A stretch of DNA of 64,000 nucleotides from an uncultured Collinsella sp. (GCA_902470365.1 CABRFZ010000001.1:62001-126000), one strand, 5' to 3'. Shown: positions 24,588 through 33,648, numbered from the stretch's first letter. The notes: a model not told the origin generated them from the sequence alone. Made by a program: numbers and translations.

Positions 24588-25517
24588 ATGAAAATTCCCG
24601 TAGATAAGCTGACCCGCGCTTTTAAGATGGGCGCGTCCGTTAAGAAGGATTCCGATACGCCGGTGCGCGTCTCGGTCTATCTGGATTCGTCCGCCTCGCG
24701 CTTTCTGGCCGAGACGGTGCGTGACGCCTTTGTGCCGCAGACGACCTCGGGCATTGTGCGCGTCGAGCGTCTGGCGGAGGAGCGAATTGCTCCAAAGACC
24801 GATACCGATGTGGTACTGGTGCTCTCGTGTGGTTCCGACCGCTTGGAGAGTGCCGTGCAGGAGCTCGTGATCGCCGGTGCGCCCGTGTGCGTGCTTGCCG
24901 AGTCTGCTGTGGAGGTGCCGTTTATCGAGGAGTCCACGCCCATGCTCGGCGTGGTAGCGGCAACCGATAAGACGTATCTGCTCGAGACGCTTGCCCGCTG
25001 GATTCTCGATCGCACCGACAAGGAAACGGCCTTTGCGGCGAACTTTGCCTTCATGCGCATCGCGGCGGCCAATCGTATCATCACCTCGTGCGCGCTCACC
25101 AATATGGCGACCGGTGCGCTGGCGTTTATGCCGGGCGCCGATTATCCCGTTATGGCGCTGGCGCAGGTGGGTATGCTCTTTGAGCTCGCTGCCGTCTTTG
25201 GACGCGGCATTAAGCCTGAGCGCGGCTACGAGGTCGCGGGCGTGCTTGCCGGCGGTCTTGTGATCCGCGCGGTTACCCGCGCGCTCGTCAAGCAGACGCC
25301 TCATATTGGGTTTGCCGTCAAGGCGCTCACTGCTGCCGCGGGCACCTATGGCATGGGCCGTGCGCTCGTTTCGCTCTACGAGCGCGATGTCGACTACAGC
25401 CGTGCCAACGAGGTGGTCACTGCCACGTTCTCCCGCGTTCGCGATCTGGTGACCACGGTCGCGGGCGCTACCCGTCCTATGGGGTCCTATCAGGACGCAT
25501 CCGATATCGCTGCTTAG
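24588..25517 (+). CDS. DUF697/YcjF-like protein, function unknown
   Basis: The 309-residue protein has an N-terminal alpha/beta region (up to about residue 125) without a recognised motif, then a segment AANRIITSCALTNMATGALAF followed by PVMALAQVGMLFELAAVFG and AGVLAGGLVIRAVTRAL. This hydrophobic-helical pattern is that of DUF697 (YcjF-like), found attached to GTPases or alone. No P-loop is visible. It lies 18 bases after rodA and 10 before the radical SAM gene, so it is in the same operon, suggesting an envelope role by association only. Confidence 0.7.
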   Translation: MKIPVDKLTRAFKMGASVKKDSDTPVRVSVYLDSSASRFLAETVRDAFVPQTTSGIVRVERLAEERIAPKTDTDVVLVLSCGSDRLESAVQELVIAGAPVCVLAESAVEVPFIEESTPMLGVVAATDKTYLLETLARWILDRTDKETAFAANFAFMRIAAANRIITSCALTNMATGALAFMPGADYPVMALAQVGMLFELAAVFGRGIKPERGYEVAGVLAGGLVIRAVTRALVKQTPHIGFAVKALTAAAGTYGMGRALVSLYERDVDYSRANEVVTATFSRVRDLVTTVAGATRPMGSYQDASDIAA

Positions 25518-25527
25518 GGGTTTTCCG

Positions 25528-27405
25528 TTGCGCGTTGCATACCAAGACTGTTTTCATTTAATTGAGCCGTTGCTCGCCAAGGTCGAGAAGCCGAGTCGCT
25601 ATATCGATCACGAGTGGGGCACGCTTTCCAAGGCCGATGCCGACTACCGTTGCTGCCTGATCTACCCGGATGTGTACGAGGTTGGTCTGCCCAACCAGGG
25701 TATCGCCATCCTCTACAACATCCTTAACCAGGTCGAGGGCATCTCCTGCGAGCGTGGCTATGTGCCGTGGCCCGATATGGGTGACGCTATGCGCGAGGCA
25801 GGCATTCCGCTGCTCTCGCTCGAGGGTGCAGCGCCGGTCGCTTCGTTTGATATCGTCGGTCTGCATGTGCCGCACGAGATGGCGGTGACGAACTTCCTCG
25901 AGGCACTCGACCTCGCTGGCATTCCGCTGTTGGCGGCCGACCGAGGTGAAGACGACCCCATCATCATCGCCGGCGGCCCCTCGGTGTACAACCCCGAGCC
26001 GTACGCGGCCTTCTTCGATACCATCCTCATCGGTGAGGGTGAGGAATCGCTGCTCGAGACCTGCCAGCTGCATCGCCGCTTGCGTGACGAAGGAGTCCCG
26101 CGCGCGCAGATTGTTGAGCAGCTTGCATCCATTGCCGGCAACTACGTGCCGTCGCTCTATGAGGTTCGTCACGACGAGCCCTGCTCGCCGCATGGCTACA
26201 CCGTGCCGCGTGAGGGCAAGGATGCGCCGACCGTGGTCTACAAGCGCGTCGTTGAGGATTTCGGCGCCACGAATCCGCTGTCGCAGTCGTGCGTGCCCTA
26301 TGCGCAGTTGGTCCACGACCGCCTGTCTATCGAGATCCTGCGCGGCTGCGCCCGCGGCTGTCGTTTTTGCCAGGCCGGCATGACGTATCGCCCGGTGCGC
26401 GAGCGCTCGGCCGACCAGATCGTCTCGTCGGTGATTCAGGGTCTGGAAAAGACCGGCTATGACGAGGTGTCGCTGACCTCGCTCTCCACGACCGACCATT
26501 CCTGCATTCGCGACGTGCTCGGCAGGCTCAACCGTCGCCTGGAGGATACGGGTATTCGCGTGTCTATTCCGTCGCAGCGCCTGGATTCGTTTGGCGTGGA
26601 TATGGCCGAGTCAGTCGCCGGCGAGAAGAAGGGCGGCCTGACGTTCGCGCCCGAGGCCGGCAGCCAGCGCATGCGCGACATCATTAACAAGAACGTGACC
26701 GAGGAGGACCTGGACCGTGCGGCCAAGGCGGCCTTCGAGGCCGGCTGGAACCGCATGAAGCTCTACTTTATGATGGGCCTTCCCGGCGAGCGCGACGAGG
26801 ACATCGTGGCCATCGCCAACCTGGCCGATCACGTGCTGGAGCTCGGTCGTTCCGTGGTGCCCAAGGCTCGTCGCGGCTCGATTTCGGTGTCGATCTCGGT
26901 TTCGGTCTTTATCCCCAAGGCTGCCACGCCGTTCCAGTGGTGCCCGCAGCTCGACTACGACGACGTCAAGCGTCGCCAGAAGCTGCTTATCACGAGCGTT
27001 CGCAACCGTGCCGTCCGCGTGCATTACCACGATGCCGAGACCTCGCTCATCGAGGCCGCGCTTTCCCGCGCCGGTCGTGACATGACGCCCGTCATCATCG
27101 ATGCTTGGCGCTCGGGCTCTCGCTTTGACGCCTGGGTAGAGCATTTCTCGCTCGATAACTGGAAGGAAGCTGCTGCCAAAAACGGCATCGACCTCAATGA
27201 GCTCGTGCACCTGCCCTACGAGTTGGACTGGCGCCTGCCGTGGGAGCACGTGAGCCCCGGCTGCACGCGCGGCTTCCTCGAGCGCGAGTACCGTCGCTCG
27301 CTCGAGGGCGTCACGACTCCCGACTGTACCCGCACGTCGTGCACCGGCTGCGGGATCTGCCCCACGCTCCACGCCAAGAATGTATTGATGGGTGATCGCG
27401 CATGA
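25528..27405 (+). CDS. TIGR03960-type B12-binding radical SAM protein
   Basis: Radical SAM enzyme of unknown substrate. The N-terminal 230 residues carry a B12-binding-like region (VGLPNQGIAILYNILN, IIIAGGPSVYNPEP, IGEGEESLLETC). The cluster motif CARGCRFCQAG (CxxxCxxC) binds the 4Fe-4S cluster, followed by LTFAPEAGSQRMRDIINKN and YFMMGLPGERDEDI. A C-terminal CTGCGICP cysteine set may hold a further cluster. Such proteins are nearly always paired with the following TIGR03936 gene, in front of rplU or rne/rng; a role in RNA modification or ribosome assembly has been guessed. Start TTG 25528 with GGGG upstream. Confidence 0.88.
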   Translation: MRVAYQDCFHLIEPLLAKVEKPSRYIDHEWGTLSKADADYRCCLIYPDVYEVGLPNQGIAILYNILNQVEGISCERGYVPWPDMGDAMREAGIPLLSLEGAAPVASFDIVGLHVPHEMAVTNFLEALDLAGIPLLAADRGEDDPIIIAGGPSVYNPEPYAAFFDTILIGEGEESLLETCQLHRRLRDEGVPRAQIVEQLASIAGNYVPSLYEVRHDEPCSPHGYTVPREGKDAPTVVYKRVVEDFGATNPLSQSCVPYAQLVHDRLSIEILRGCARGCRFCQAGMTYRPVRERSADQIVSSVIQGLEKTGYDEVSLTSLSTTDHSCIRDVLGRLNRRLEDTGIRVSIPSQRLDSFGVDMAESVAGEKKGGLTFAPEAGSQRMRDIINKNVTEEDLDRAAKAAFEAGWNRMKLYFMMGLPGERDEDIVAIANLADHVLELGRSVVPKARRGSISVSISVSVFIPKAATPFQWCPQLDYDDVKRRQKLLITSVRNRAVRVHYHDAETSLIEAALSRAGRDMTPVIIDAWRSGSRFDAWVEHFSLDNWKEAAAKNGIDLNELVHLPYELDWRLPWEHVSPGCTRGFLEREYRRSLEGVTTPDCTRTSCTGCGICPTLHAKNVLMGDRA

Positions 27406-28214
27406 GTGAGCGCCTGACCGACAACCCCTCGCTCTTTAGGCTTCGTGTTCGCTATGGCAAGCGCGATCGCCTTAAGTACCTGGGCCATCTCGAAGTAATC
27501 CATACCATTGAGCGCATCGTGCGCCGTGCGGGACTTCCCTATGCCGTCACGCAGGGCTTCTCTCCGCACATGCGCGTGGGCTTCTCTTCGGCGCTGCCGG
27601 TGGGTACGTCGTCGACCTGCGAGTGGTATGACCTGTTTATGACCGAGTTCGTGGCGCTCGACGAGGCGTTTGGGCGCCTGGCTGCGGCGTCTCCGGCCGA
27701 TCTGGCGCCCATCGAGGCGGCGTACATCGACGTGCGCACGCCGGCGTTGACGGCGCAGCTCACGCGCCTGTCGTATCGCATCGACCTGCACTTGGATCCC
27801 GAGGCGCCCGTAAGCGCCGACGAGGTGCGTCGTGCGATCGACACGCTGCGCGCGGACCATGGCATCGACTACGCGCGCGGAAAAAAGAGCAAGCGCTTGG
27901 ATTTGGATCACACGCTCGTGGGCTATGAGCTCACGGCGGGGGAGCGCCCGGACCATTTGGTGCTCATGCTCGACACCCATGCCGACAACGAGGGCTCCAT
28001 GCGTCCGGAAATTTTGCTTTCCGCTGCTGATGTTTTGTTGCAGGGCTTGACCCCGGGCGTGGATGCACCTATTGTTTCCACCGGTATGCAAGACCTCGTG
28101 ACCATCTGCTCCTACGATGTCGAGCGTCAGAATCAAGCATGCGAGGACGACGAGGGCCGACTCGTCAGCCCCATACCTGTGCGAACTTGTGGATTTGCTC
28201 CACATACTCGTTGA
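27402..28214 (+). CDS. TIGR03936/DUF2344 radical SAM-associated protein
   Basis: A 270-residue protein that starts FRLRVRYGKRDRLKYLGHLEVIHTIERIVRRAGLPYAVTQGFSPH (positions about 10-52 in parts), the diagnostic beginning of DUF2344. It has no iron-sulfur motif of its own. Its ATG overlaps the preceding stop by four bases (ATGA), so it is coupled to the radical SAM partner. Function is not established. Its stop codon is part of the TTGACG -35 box of the rplU promoter. Confidence 0.85.
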   Translation: MSERLTDNPSLFRLRVRYGKRDRLKYLGHLEVIHTIERIVRRAGLPYAVTQGFSPHMRVGFSSALPVGTSSTCEWYDLFMTEFVALDEAFGRLAAASPADLAPIEAAYIDVRTPALTAQLTRLSYRIDLHLDPEAPVSADEVRRAIDTLRADHGIDYARGKKSKRLDLDHTLVGYELTAGERPDHLVLMLDTHADNEGSMRPEILLSAADVLLQGLTPGVDAPIVSTGMQDLVTICSYDVERQNQACEDDEGRLVSPIPVRTCGFAPHTR

Positions 28215-28239
28215 CGGGGGTATTTTCGCCTGCTACTAT
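28211..28239 (+). promoter_or_regulatory. rplU operon promoter
   Basis: TTGACG and TACTAT are spaced by 17 bases, a near-consensus sigma-70 promoter. The expected start of transcription is about 35 bases before the rplU ATG. The -35 box contains the TGA stop of the preceding gene. Confidence 0.75.
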
Positions 28240-28281
28240 ATTCGGCTGTTGCACTAACTGATGCATGAAGGGCAAGTAAAC

Positions 28282-28656
28282 ATGTACGCAATCGTTAACA
28301 CGGGCGGCAAGCAGTACAAGGTCGCCACCGACGATGTCATCACCGTCGAGAAGATCGAGGGCAATGAGGGCGACAAGGTCACCCTGCCGGTTATCTTCCT
28401 CAACGATGGTAAGAAGATCGTCACCGATCCCGACAAGCTGGCCAAGGCCAAGGTTACCGCTCAGATCGTTGAGCAGTTCAAGGGCGAGAAGCAGCTGGTC
28501 TTCAAGTTCCACAAGCGTAAGCGCTATCGTCGTCTGAAGGGTCACCGTCAGCAGCTCACCAAGCTGAAGATTGTGAAGGTTCAGGCTACCTCCCGCGCCA
28601 AGAAGGCTGTCAAGGCAGAGGCTGAGGCTGTTGCCGAGGCTCCCGTCGCCGAGTAG
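28282..28656 (+). CDS. rplU: 50S ribosomal protein L21
   Basis: Early-assembly protein of the large subunit that binds 23S rRNA. It opens MYAIVNTGGKQYKVATDD and has the conserved KRKRYRRLKGHRQQLTKLKI near the end, then a short Ala/Glu/Val tail. ATG 28282 is the start because it matches the family N-terminus and has AAGGGCAAG upstream; the frame is open seven codons further back to 28261. The rplU-rpmA-obgE order is widely conserved. Confidence 0.96.
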   Translation: MYAIVNTGGKQYKVATDDVITVEKIEGNEGDKVTLPVIFLNDGKKIVTDPDKLAKAKVTAQIVEQFKGEKQLVFKFHKRKRYRRLKGHRQQLTKLKIVKVQATSRAKKAVKAEAEAVAEAPVAE

Positions 28657-28689
28657 ATTACACTCGTAACGAAAGAGTAGGTATACACA

Positions 28690-28947
28690 ATGGCACACAA
28701 AAAAGGACTCGGTTCCTCCCGTAATGGCCGTGACTCCCGCGGTCAGCGCCTTGGCACGAAGCGCTATGCCGGCCAGACGGTAACCACGGGCACGATTCTC
28801 GTCCGTCAGCACGGCACGCACATCCACCCGGGTGAGAACGTTGGCCGTGGTAAGGACGACACGCTGTTCGCGCTGGTCGACGGTACCGTTGAGTTCCACA
28901 AGGGTATCAAGCACAGGGTCAGCGTACGCCCGCTCGCGAACGCGTAA
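28690..28947 (+). CDS. rpmA: 50S ribosomal protein L27
   Basis: Large-subunit protein whose N-terminus reaches the peptidyl-transferase centre. The 85-residue sequence starts MAHKKGLGSSRNGRDS and contains GTILVRQHGTHIHPGENVGRG, both diagnostic. There is no cleavable N-terminal extension of the kind removed by Prp protease in Firmicutes. A Rho-independent terminator-like hairpin follows before obgE. Confidence 0.96.
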   Translation: MAHKKGLGSSRNGRDSRGQRLGTKRYAGQTVTTGTILVRQHGTHIHPGENVGRGKDDTLFALVDGTVEFHKGIKHRVSVRPLANA

Positions 28948-28971
28948 TTCACCCTTCATAGAGCACATATG

Positions 28972-29016
28972 TGGGAGGCACTTGAGTTTTAGGATTCAAG
29001 GGTCTCCCTCTTTTTG
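28972..29016 (+). terminator. terminator/attenuator between rpmA and obgE
   Basis: GGGAGGCACTTGA pairs with TCAAGGGTCTCCC (one mismatch, one G-T) and is followed by TCTTTTTG. The U-run ends one base before the AGGAGG ribosome site of obgE. It probably lets ribosomal protein mRNA end while a fraction reads through into obgE. Confidence 0.7.
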
Positions 29017-29031
29017 TAGGAGGCGATTCTG

Positions 29032-30507
29032 TTGTCACAGTTCACCGATATCAGCCGCATTAACGTGTGCGGCGGCGACGGCGGAGCCGGATGCATGTCG
29101 TTTAGGCGCGAGGCATTTGTCCCCAAGGGCGGCCCCGATGGCGGCGACGGCGGTCGTGGCGGCAATGTCGTCATCCAGGCCGATGCTCAGCTGTCTTCGC
29201 TGATCGATTACCGCTTTAAGCATCACTTCCGCGCCGAGCGCGGCACGCACGGGCAGGGCGCCCGTCGTAACGGCAAGAGCGGCGAGGACCTGATTCTCAA
29301 GGTCCCCATGGGCACCGTGGTGCGCGAGCTCGACCCCGAGAAGCAGACCCCGATGTTCGAGATTGCCGATCTGGTGCACGATGGCGAGCGCGTTGTCGTG
29401 GCTCCTGGTGGCGCCGGTGGTCTGGGCAATACCCACTTTGTGACGTCGGTGCGCCGCACGCCAGCGTTCGCCCAGCTGGGCGAGCCGGCCGAGGAGCACT
29501 GGATTGAGCTCGAGATGAAGCTTATGGCCGATGCCGCGCTTGTGGGCTTTCCCTCGGTGGGTAAGTCATCGCTCATTGCGCGCATGAGTGCCGCCCGCCC
29601 CAAGATTGCTGACTACCCGTTTACCACGCTCGTGCCCAATCTGGGCATGGTGCGTGCCGGCGAGTACTCCTATGTCGTTGCCGACGTCCCCGGTCTTATT
29701 GAGGGCGCGAGCGAGGGCCGTGGCCTGGGTCACCAGTTCCTGCGCCACATTGAGCGTACGGCTCTGATTATGCACGTCGTTGACATGACGGGTGGTTTTG
29801 AGGATCGCGATCCGGTTGAGGACTATCGCATCATCAACCGCGAGCTCGAGCAGTATGGCGCTGAGCTTTCTGAGCGTCCGCAGATCGTCGTTGCCAACAA
29901 GTGCGACGCGCCGGGCACGGCCGACAAGATTGCCGACCTCAAGCGTGCAGCGCTCGACGATGGCCATATGTTCTTTGCCGTGTCTGCTGTTACGGGCGCC
30001 GGCCTCAACACGCTGATGCTTGCTGTGGGCGAGCAGGTGGCTAAGCTGCGCGCCGAGTTGGCTGTCTCGGATGAGCCGGTCGTTCTGCGCGACGATGAGT
30101 GGGAGCGCCGCCGCCTACAGCGTGAGAAGCGTTTCCGCATTGTTCAGGAAGAGCCCGGTGCCTTCCGCGTGGTCGGTCGTGCCATCGAGCGCATGGTCAT
30201 CCAGACCGACTGGGAAAACGAGGAAGCCGTCATTTACCTGCAGCATAAATTTGCGCGTATGGGTGTTGACGACGCGCTCGAGAAGGCCGGTTGCCGTGCG
30301 GGCGACGAGGTCCGCATTTGCCAGCGCGCCTTTGACTTTGAGGGCGCCGAGGACTTCTCGGAGTACGAGGAGCTCGAGGATGTTGGCGAGGACGTTGCCG
30401 TTGAAGCCATTGACGTGGCCGATGCTGCGGATGAGGGCGTCGAGGTTGTCGATGCGGCGGATGCAGCGGATGCCGCGGGCGATACCGAGACACCGGAGGG
30501 CGAGTAA
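29032..30507 (+). CDS. obgE: GTPase Obg
   Basis: Essential ribosome-associated GTPase acting in 50S assembly and stress control. Domains in order: glycine-rich Obg fold at 1 to about 160 (VCGGDGGAGCMSFRRE, GGDGGRGGNVV), G domain at about 161-335 (GFPSVGKSS near 173, DVPGLIEGAS, NKCD) and the OCT domain (FRVVGRAIERMVIQTDWEN), then an Asp/Glu/Ala-rich tail of 55 residues. TTG 29032 has a strong AGGAGG at 29018-29023. It is four bases from nadD. Confidence 0.95.
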   Translation: MSQFTDISRINVCGGDGGAGCMSFRREAFVPKGGPDGGDGGRGGNVVIQADAQLSSLIDYRFKHHFRAERGTHGQGARRNGKSGEDLILKVPMGTVVRELDPEKQTPMFEIADLVHDGERVVVAPGGAGGLGNTHFVTSVRRTPAFAQLGEPAEEHWIELEMKLMADAALVGFPSVGKSSLIARMSAARPKIADYPFTTLVPNLGMVRAGEYSYVVADVPGLIEGASEGRGLGHQFLRHIERTALIMHVVDMTGGFEDRDPVEDYRIINRELEQYGAELSERPQIVVANKCDAPGTADKIADLKRAALDDGHMFFAVSAVTGAGLNTLMLAVGEQVAKLRAELAVSDEPVVLRDDEWERRRLQREKRFRIVQEEPGAFRVVGRAIERMVIQTDWENEEAVIYLQHKFARMGVDDALEKAGCRAGDEVRICQRAFDFEGAEDFSEYEELEDVGEDVAVEAIDVADAADEGVEVVDAADAADAAGDTETPEGE

Positions 30508-30510
30508 GCC

Positions 30511-31188
30511 ATGTCGCTGCGCGGTGGAATCGGTTTGCCCGAGCTTCCTCTAGAGGACGGGCAGGAGTTTAGGCTCGGCATTATGGGTGGCACCTTTGAT
30601 CCCATCCATTACGGGCACCTGGTGACCGCCGAGCAGGCGCGCGAGTCGCTCGACTTGGACGCTGTGCTCTTTATGCCGGCGGGCTCTCCTGCCTTTAAGC
30701 TTGACAAGCCGGTGACGCCTGCCGAGGACCGTTATGCCATGACGGTCCTCGCCACCGCTGCGAACCCGGCCTTTTTGGCGAGTCGGTTCGAGATTGACCG
30801 TCCGGGTGTAACCTATACGGCCGATACGCTTCATGCCCTTCGCGACTTTTACCCGCCGCAGGTAAAGCTCTACTTTATTACGGGCGCCGACGCGATTATC
30901 GATATTGTTACCTGGCATGATGCCGAACGAATCGCTGAGCTTGCTACCTTTATTGCGGCGACACGACCGGGCTTTGATATCGATACGGCGCGTGCCCGAA
31001 TCAAAGAGTCGGGGCTGCCGTTCGACGTGCGCTATATTCAGATTCCGGCGCTGGCGATCAGCTCGACGAACATTCGTAAGCGAGTTGCTCGCGGTATGAG
31101 CGTGCGCTATCTTACGAGCGAGTCCGTGCTCGGCTACATTCGCAAACGCAGGCTATATGCCGATTTGGGCCAAGAAGATTTTGAGTGA
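30511..31188 (+). CDS. nadD: nicotinate-nucleotide adenylyltransferase
   Basis: Makes nicotinate adenine dinucleotide from NaMN and ATP in NAD synthesis. The 225-residue protein shows LGIMGGTFDPIHYGHL (the GGTFDPxHxGH nucleotidyltransferase motif), FITGADAIIDI, and ISSTNIRKR (ISSTxIR) near the end. The first 20 residues are an extra N-terminal arm. Gene order nadD-yqeK-rsfS is the standard one in Gram-positives. Confidence 0.93.
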   Translation: MSLRGGIGLPELPLEDGQEFRLGIMGGTFDPIHYGHLVTAEQARESLDLDAVLFMPAGSPAFKLDKPVTPAEDRYAMTVLATAANPAFLASRFEIDRPGVTYTADTLHALRDFYPPQVKLYFITGADAIIDIVTWHDAERIAELATFIAATRPGFDIDTARARIKESGLPFDVRYIQIPALAISSTNIRKRVARGMSVRYLTSESVLGYIRKRRLYADLGQEDFE

Positions 31189-31200
31189 TGGGGGTCTACG

Positions 31201-31809
31201 TTGTCGGTAGAGGATCAGTTTGAGGGCGATGAGCGCGCGCTGCTCAAGCGCATTCAAGAGCTGCTCGATGTTCGCATGAAGGATAAGCGCAAGCGCTATG
31301 TGCATTCGCTGGGTGTTGCCGAGACCGCACTTCATCTGGCCGAGGTCTACGGCGTTGACCGCTTTGATGCCGCTGCCGCCGGCCTGATCCATGACTGGGA
31401 CAAAGTGCTCTCCGACGACGAGCTGGTCACGCGCGCTCTGCATTACGGCATTAAGATTGCCGGCTCTCCTTCCGCCGCGACGCCGCTTTTGCATGGCCCT
31501 GTTGCCGCCTATGAGCTTCCGCAGCTTTTTCCCGAGCTGTCGCCGGCCGTTTTCCAGGCTGTCGACCGTCACACCGTGGGTGCCTGCGACATGACGCCGC
31601 TCGATATGGTGGTCTTTGTGGCCGATGCCATCGAGCCCAACCGCCACGGCGACTATGCGCATGCGCTGCGCAAGATGGTGGGGGAGTCGACGCTCGTTGA
31701 GTTGTTCTTCTCCTGTTTTGCGCAGGGTCTGGTCTATGTGATCCAGTCCGGGCGCTATCTTTATCCCACAGCTATTACGATTTACAACCATTACGCCCAG
31801 CTGCGCTAG
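31201..31809 (+). CDS. yqeK: HD-domain hydrolase YqeK
   Basis: Likely symmetrical diadenosine tetraphosphate hydrolase; YqeK has this activity in Bacillus and relatives. The 202-residue protein has HSLGVAETALHLAEVYG, the metal motif LIHDWDK (HD, with Trp where Ile/Tyr is usual), HGPVAAYEL and DRHTVGACDMTPLDMVVFVADAIEPNR. TTG 31201 is the start. It lies between nadD and rsfS. Confidence 0.88.
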   Translation: MSVEDQFEGDERALLKRIQELLDVRMKDKRKRYVHSLGVAETALHLAEVYGVDRFDAAAAGLIHDWDKVLSDDELVTRALHYGIKIAGSPSAATPLLHGPVAAYELPQLFPELSPAVFQAVDRHTVGACDMTPLDMVVFVADAIEPNRHGDYAHALRKMVGESTLVELFFSCFAQGLVYVIQSGRYLYPTAITIYNHYAQLR

Positions 31810-31836
31810 CTCGGGCTGTCTAGAAAGAGGTATTCC

Positions 31837-32292
31837 ATGGCCGAAGAGACCATGACCGACGAGCAGATTCTTGAAGGTGTGGAGCACAAGAGCTTCGTCG
31901 CCACGTCCGACCGCACTGCCGCCTCGCTGTCCGCGAGCGGTGTCGCCGCCGAGGATGTCGCCCGCGCCGCCGCGCAGGCCGCCTACGACAAGAAGGGCGA
32001 GGACGTTCAGGTGCTCGACCTGACCGAGCTTTCCGACGTATGCGACTACTTTGTGCTTGCCACCGGTACCAACAACCGCCAGGTCGATTCTATCGTCGAT
32101 GAGATCGAGGAGAAGGTCGCCGAGGCTTGCGGCGAGCACCCGTTCTCCATCGAGGGTCGCGAGCAGAAGACCTGGATGCTCATGGACTATGGTTCGGTTG
32201 TCGTCCACGTCTTCACTCCCGAGGCGCGCGACTTCTACCGTCTCGAAAAGCTCTGGGGTGACGCTCCCCAGCTCCCCCTCAACCTCCTCTAG
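31837..32292 (+). CDS. rsfS: ribosomal silencing factor RsfS
   Basis: Binds L14 on the 50S subunit and blocks joining with 30S when nutrients are scarce. The family domain starts near residue 40: AAYDKKGEDVQVLDLTELSDVCDYFVLATG, GREQKTWMLMDYGSVVVHVF and EARDFYRLEKLWGDAP. Ahead of it is an acidic 38-residue extension not found in most homologues. AAAGAGG precedes the ATG. Its TAG stop is the left end of a palindromic repeat remnant. Confidence 0.92.
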   Translation: MAEETMTDEQILEGVEHKSFVATSDRTAASLSASGVAAEDVARAAAQAAYDKKGEDVQVLDLTELSDVCDYFVLATGTNNRQVDSIVDEIEEKVAEACGEHPFSIEGREQKTWMLMDYGSVVVHVFTPEARDFYRLEKLWGDAPQLPLNLL

Positions 32293-32320
32293 TAGCTCAT
32301 TTGAGACGGGGTTTAGCTAC
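32292..32320. repeat. degenerate copy of CCCCGTCYCA palindromic element
   Basis: GTAGCT at 32292-32297 and AGCTAC at 32315-32320 border GAGACGGGG. Read on the other strand it aligns closely with the element at 40438-40470, having four bases fewer on one side and few substitutions. It overlaps the last base of rsfS. Confidence 0.55.
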
Positions 32321-32333
32321 CCTCACGCATATC

Positions 32334-32376
32334 GCCGGGCAGGTGCGGTTTTCCGCACCTGCCCGGCTTTCTTTTT
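32334..32376 (+). terminator. Rho-independent terminator of the obgE-rsfS operon
   Basis: A perfect 15-base stem (GCCGGGCAGGTGCGG and its complement) with a TTTT loop is followed by TTTCTTTTT. It also separates this operon from convergent dinB. Confidence 0.9.
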
Positions 32377-32388
32377 GCCCAAAGGCGG

Positions 32389-33603
32389 TTAATCGTTGAA
32401 GCGGGATTGGCGGCCGAAGGAAAGGACGGTGTCGCCGAATTTGTCTCGGACGGCGTCGATGGCGACGGAGAGGTCGCGGCGGTCGCTGGATTGGGCCCCG
32501 CGGTCATCGATCTCGCAGAACAGGTCGGTCTGGATGCCGCCTTGGTGGTTGAAGTCGCTCATACCGATGCCTGCTAAGCGAACATGCATGCCTTCCTGCC
32601 AGATGTTGTCGAGCAGTTCGAGTGCAACCGCCACGAAGATGTTCTCATCGTCGGTCGGATGAGGCAGCCGGCGCTGTGCCGTACGCCCGCTGCCATACGA
32701 ATACTTAAGCTTGAGCGTTACCGTGGCGCCCGTCAGCCCCTGACGGCGCAGACGGCGTCCCACTGACTCTCCCAACAGCGCAATCGCCGCCTCAATATCC
32801 TCACGCTCAGTCAAATCTTTAGCAAAGGTGCGTTCATTGCTGACCGACTTGACCTCGCGCTCTTCATCGAGACTCGTGACTTCGGAGATTTCGAGTCCCA
32901 GCGCACGCTGGCGCATGCGTTCGCCGTTGACGCCAAAAATAGAGGCCAAGGTGGATTTCGGTGCACGTGATAGCTCGCCGAGGGTGTAGATGCGCATGCG
33001 GCGCAGTCGCTCCTCGGCCGAGCGCCCGATGCCGCTCATGGCAGATACCGGCAGCGCGGCCAAAAAGCGCTGCTCGGTTCCGGGGCGCACAATCGTCAAT
33101 CCAAACGGCTTGTCACGCTCGCTTGCGATCTTTGCGACCGTCTTGTTGCAGCCCACGCCAATGGAACAGGTCACTCCCAGCCCTGCCACGCGGTCGCTTA
33201 TTCGTCGCGCAACCAGCAGCGGGTCTTCGGGCGCGAAGCGACCCGGTGTGATATCGATAAAGGCTTCGTCGATGGATACGCGCTCCACGCGCGGGGTCTC
33301 GTCGGCGAGAATCGCCATGACCTGCGCGCTGACCTCACGATAGCGATCAAAATGCCCATGCGTCCAAATGGCTTGCGGGCACAGGCGCCGCGCCTCGGCC
33401 GAGGCCATGGCAGAGTGCACACCAAAGCGACGCGCCTCATACGAACATGTGGACACGACGCCACGCGAATCGGCGTCTCCGCCCACGATGAGCGGCTTTC
33501 CGCGCCATTCGGGATGATCGAGCATTTCCACACTCGCAAAAAACGCATCGAGGTCCATGAGGCCCACCGCCGGACCCGTCCAGGGAGGCGGCGTGACGCC
33601 CAT
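32389..33603 (-). CDS. dinB: DNA polymerase IV
   Basis: Y-family translesion polymerase induced by DNA damage. Conserved sites are VGLMDLDAFFASVEML (metal Asp), GVVSTCSYEARRFGV, RVSIDEAFIDIT (catalytic Asp-Glu) and the helix-hairpin region VSAMSGIGRSAEERL, followed by little-finger domain. ATG 33603 is preferred here: GAGGA lies just upstream and an SOS-like box and a -10 lie further up. An earlier in-frame ATG at 33642 would add 13 residues and would put the start codon at the presumed transcription start, making a leaderless mRNA. No beta-clamp motif could be firmly identified at the C-terminus. Confidence 0.92.
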   Translation of the reverse strand: MGVTPPPWTGPAVGLMDLDAFFASVEMLDHPEWRGKPLIVGGDADSRGVVSTCSYEARRFGVHSAMASAEARRLCPQAIWTHGHFDRYREVSAQVMAILADETPRVERVSIDEAFIDITPGRFAPEDPLLVARRISDRVAGLGVTCSIGVGCNKTVAKIASERDKPFGLTIVRPGTEQRFLAALPVSAMSGIGRSAEERLRRMRIYTLGELSRAPKSTLASIFGVNGERMRQRALGLEISEVTSLDEEREVKSVSNERTFAKDLTEREDIEAAIALLGESVGRRLRRQGLTGATVTLKLKYSYGSGRTAQRRLPHPTDDENIFVAVALELLDNIWQEGMHVRLAGIGMSDFNHQGGIQTDLFCEIDDRGAQSSDRRDLSVAIDAVRDKFGDTVLSFGRQSRFND

Positions 33604-33617
33604 GGCATCCTCATAAC

Positions 33618-33631
33618 CGTATGTATGTTCG
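33618..33631 (-). promoter_or_regulatory. candidate LexA (SOS) box of dinB
   Basis: The minus strand reads CGAACATACATACG, matching 12 of 14 positions of the Gram-positive LexA site CGAACRNRYGTTYG. It lies between a TATACT -10 element (33649-33654) and the preferred dinB start, a position where bound LexA would block transcription. Confidence 0.5.
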
Positions 33632-33648
33632 CGTCTTTCCATGTCATG

